From the NCBI RefSeq assembly GCF_902498915.1, contig NZ_CABVLQ010000001.1: a stretch of DNA of 64,000 nt, one strand, 5' to 3'. A model generated the notes under the pieces. It ran no database searches and was not told the origin of the DNA. It saw only the letters and a program-made list of their open reading frames with translations. Both the position numbers and the translations under genes were made by a program. Below, one piece after another: positions 62,330 through 64,000 of the stretch (position 1 is the first letter of the stretch; each line of letters starts with the position of its first letter). The DNA comes from Escherichia ruysiae (GTDB lineage Bacteria; Pseudomonadota; Gammaproteobacteria; Enterobacterales; Enterobacteriaceae).

Positions 62330-62677
62330 ATGAAAATTTCCCGCCTCGGAGAAGCGCCTGATTACCGCTTTTCGTTGGCTAATGAACGTACATTTCTGGC
62401 GTGGATCCGTACTGCATTAGGGTTTCTGGCAGCAGGTGTGGGGCTGGATCAACTTGCGCCAGACTTCGCCACGCCCGTCATTCGCGAGCTGCTGGCGTTA
62501 TTGCTATGCTTATTCTCTGGCGGACTGGCAATGTATGGTTACCTGCGCTGGTTACGCAATGAAAAAGCGATGCGTCTGAAAGAAGATTTACCTTACACCA
62601 ACAGCTTATTAATCATTAGCTTAATATTGATGATCGTGGCGGTGATCGTTATGGGACTGGTGTTGTATGCCGGATAG
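62330..62677 (+). CDS. yidH: YidH, DUF202 inner-membrane protein
   Basis: 115 residues. N-terminal LANERTFLAWIRTALGFLAAG is the DUF202 signature; three membrane segments. Function unknown. Overlaps yidG by 11 bases. Confidence 0.92.
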   Translation: MKISRLGEAPDYRFSLANERTFLAWIRTALGFLAAGVGLDQLAPDFATPVIRELLALLLCLFSGGLAMYGYLRWLRNEKAMRLKEDLPYTNSLLIISLILMIVAVIVMGLVLYAG

Positions 62678-63029
62678 CCGCAAAGCCAGACGGATTGCCG
62701 ACCCAGGCCTTCAGCCGGAACGCACATCGCTGGCATGGTTTCGTACCACGCTGGGCTACGGTGCGTTGATGGCGCTGGCAATCAAACATAACTGGCACCA
62801 GTCAGGCATATTGTTCTGGATTTCTATTGGCATCCTCGCCCTTGTGGCACTAATCCTCTGGCGCTATACACGAAATCGTAATTTAATGGATGTGGCTAAT
62901 AGCGATTTTTCCCAAATTTGCGTAATCCGTGACAAATTTATGATCTCCCTCGCGGTGTTATCTCTCGCAATACTGTTTGCTGTTACGCATATACACCAAC
63001 TTATCGTATTAATTGAGAGAATCACATGA
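62667..63029 (+). CDS. yidG: YidG, DUF202 inner-membrane protein
   Basis: 120 residues. A second DUF202 copy (LQPERTSLAWFRTTLGYGALM), arranged in tandem with yidH; three membrane segments. Its stop overlaps the yidF start (ATGA). Confidence 0.92.
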   Translation: MPDSRKARRIADPGLQPERTSLAWFRTTLGYGALMALAIKHNWHQSGILFWISIGILALVALILWRYTRNRNLMDVANSDFSQICVIRDKFMISLAVLSLAILFAVTHIHQLIVLIERIT

Positions 63030-63523
63030 CAGGAAGTCAGGTTATAGATGCTAAAGAGGACAGGCATAAACTGGTTGTAGAGTATAAAGATACATTACAA
63101 CCAGTTGATTTTTATAAGAATTTAAAACAGAGGGGCATCCGCGCCGTGCAACTCATTCCCCATATAGAATTTAATGACCGAGGCGAGCTGACGGCAGCGT
63201 CGGTGACAACCGAGTTATGGGGACAATTTTTAATCGCCCTGTTCGAGTGTTGGGTGCGGACAGATATCAGTCGTATATCAATCGAGCTTTTTGATGTCAC
63301 GCTGCAAAAATGGTGCGGGAACGAAAGCCAACAACCACAGAGGGGGTGTCAGGAGTGTGACTGGTATCTCCTTTGCCCTCATGCCGGGGATGGTCAGCCG
63401 GATAAGGTGCTTTGTGCTGGCTATCAGGCTTTTTATTCCCACTCCGCGCCACACATGCGGGTAATGCGCGACTTGATAAAGCAGCATCGTTCTCCTGTGG
63501 AGCTGATGACGATGCTGTGGTGA
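63026..63523 (+). CDS. yidF: YidF, truncated relative of anaerobic sulfatase-maturating enzymes
   Basis: 165 residues. Segments FYKNLKQRGIRAVQLIPHIEF, ELWGQFLIALFECWVRTDI, CQECDWYLLCPHAGDG and LCAGYQAFYSHSAPHMRVM resemble the middle and C-terminal SPASM part of AslB/AtsB-type maturases. The N-terminal radical-SAM CxxxCxxC and most SPASM cysteines are missing against a family length near 400. It is close to the sulfatase gene yidJ. It is either a relic of the maturase for YidJ or a regulator derived from it. Assignment to the family is recognition by eye. Confidence 0.85.
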   Translation: MTGSQVIDAKEDRHKLVVEYKDTLQPVDFYKNLKQRGIRAVQLIPHIEFNDRGELTAASVTTELWGQFLIALFECWVRTDISRISIELFDVTLQKWCGNESQQPQRGCQECDWYLLCPHAGDGQPDKVLCAGYQAFYSHSAPHMRVMRDLIKQHRSPVELMTMLW

Positions 63524-63529
63524 CGTAAG

Positions 63530-64000
63530 TTAAACGGGCTGTCCCTGCTGCGACATCCGCGTCGCCAGCGGCAGCCAGCACAGCACAATTAACATTCCCA
63601 TTAAGGTCATCAATAGCCCCAGGCTTCCCTGGCCGGTTTGCGGCAGCATCGCGGAGAGCGACGCCAGCACGCCGGAACCAATGTTTTGCAGACCGCCGAC
63701 CAGTGCGCCAGCCGTGCCCGCCAGGAAGGGGAAAGGCTCCATCGCGCCGCTAGTTGCCAGCGGAAACAGCATCCCGGCACCGAAAAAGAACAATGCTGCG
63801 GGAACGAGCAGTGTCCAGACACTCATTACGCCAAACCAGCTGGGGATCCACATCATCAGTCCTGCCAGCAGGCAACAGATAACGGACTGCCACATTAACG
63901 AAGAGAACCGTTTATTCGGGCGTCCGGCAAACCATGCACCGAAAAATGCCGCCGGAATTGGCAGAATAAACAAAATACTGACCGTCATACTGCTCAGCCC
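63530..64000 (-). CDS. emrD: EmrD, MFS multidrug efflux protein (5' end outside window)
   Basis: The C-terminal part of the transporter, about 156 residues, open to the window edge (residues GLSS precede the internal ATG at 63988). Four or so membrane helices are visible and the sequence ends LATRMSQQGQPV. Full length is about 394 residues. Exports drugs and uncouplers. Convergent with yidF, six bases between stops. Confidence 0.95.
   Translation of the reverse strand, partial: GLSSMTVSILFILPIPAAFFGAWFAGRPNKRFSSLMWQSVICCLLAGLMMWIPSWFGVMSVWTLLVPAALFFFGAGMLFPLATSGAMEPFPFLAGTAGALVGGLQNIGSGVLASLSAMLPQTGQGSLGLLMTLMGMLIVLCWLPLATRMSQQGQPV

Overview
The window is a chromosomal segment of Escherichia coli (or Shigella, which is the same species genomically). 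Gene order and protein sequences follow the classic origin region: ravA-viaA-asnA-asnC-mioC-oriC-mnmG-rsmG-atpIBEFHAGDC-glmUS, then pstSCAB-phoU, yieH-adeP-chrR-yieE-yidZ-mdtL-tnaBAC-mnmE-yidC-yidD-rnpA-rpmH-dnaA-dnaN-recF-gyrB, and finally yidB-yidA-yidX-cbrA-yidR-yidQ-ibpAB-yidE-yidL-yidK-yidJ-yidI-yidH-yidG-yidF-emrD. Both window edges cut a gene: ravA lacks its 5' part and emrD lacks its 5' part. All comparisons with K-12 below are from memory, since no alignment could be run.

Region by region. 1-4.8 kb holds the RavA/ViaA chaperone pair and asparagine synthesis with its regulator. 4.83-5.2 kb is oriC, with three 13-mers and DnaA boxes R1, R2, R3 and R4 readable. 5.2-7.8 kb encodes tRNA and rRNA modification (mnmG, rsmG). 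8.3-15.3 kb is the complete F1Fo ATP synthase operon. 15.7-19.1 kb makes UDP-GlcNAc precursors (glmU, glmS) and ends at the Tn7 attachment site. 19.3-24.4 kb is an accessory four-gene chaperone-usher fimbrial operon of the long polar fimbria type (lpfABCD), absent from K-12. 24.5-29.3 kb is the phosphate uptake and signalling operon behind a Pho box. 29.3-38.5 kb carries a phosphatase, adenine permease, quinone reductase, regulator, efflux pump and the tryptophanase operon with its leader peptide. 38.6-49.1 kb is the replication and secretion core. 49.3-64 kb is a run of y-genes, heat-shock chaperones, and a sulfatase with its probable co-transporter.

Compared with K-12 three catabolic or accessory blocks are missing. 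These are the bgl operon plus yieLK-cbrCB between phoU and yieH, the dgo (D-galactonate) operon between yidX and cbrA, and yidP-glvCBG between yidE and yidL. For dgo a clear 3' scar of dgoT (34 codons) remains, so that case is a deletion. The other two could be ancestral absence.

No insertion sequence, prophage, CRISPR array, tRNA or rRNA gene was recognised. I did not find a wholly new system. The observations most worth following are YidF as a truncated relative of sulfatase-maturating radical-SAM enzymes, the dgoT scar read antisense by the end of cbrA, sequence changes in oriC and in the DnaA linker, and the fimbrial cassette next to attTn7.
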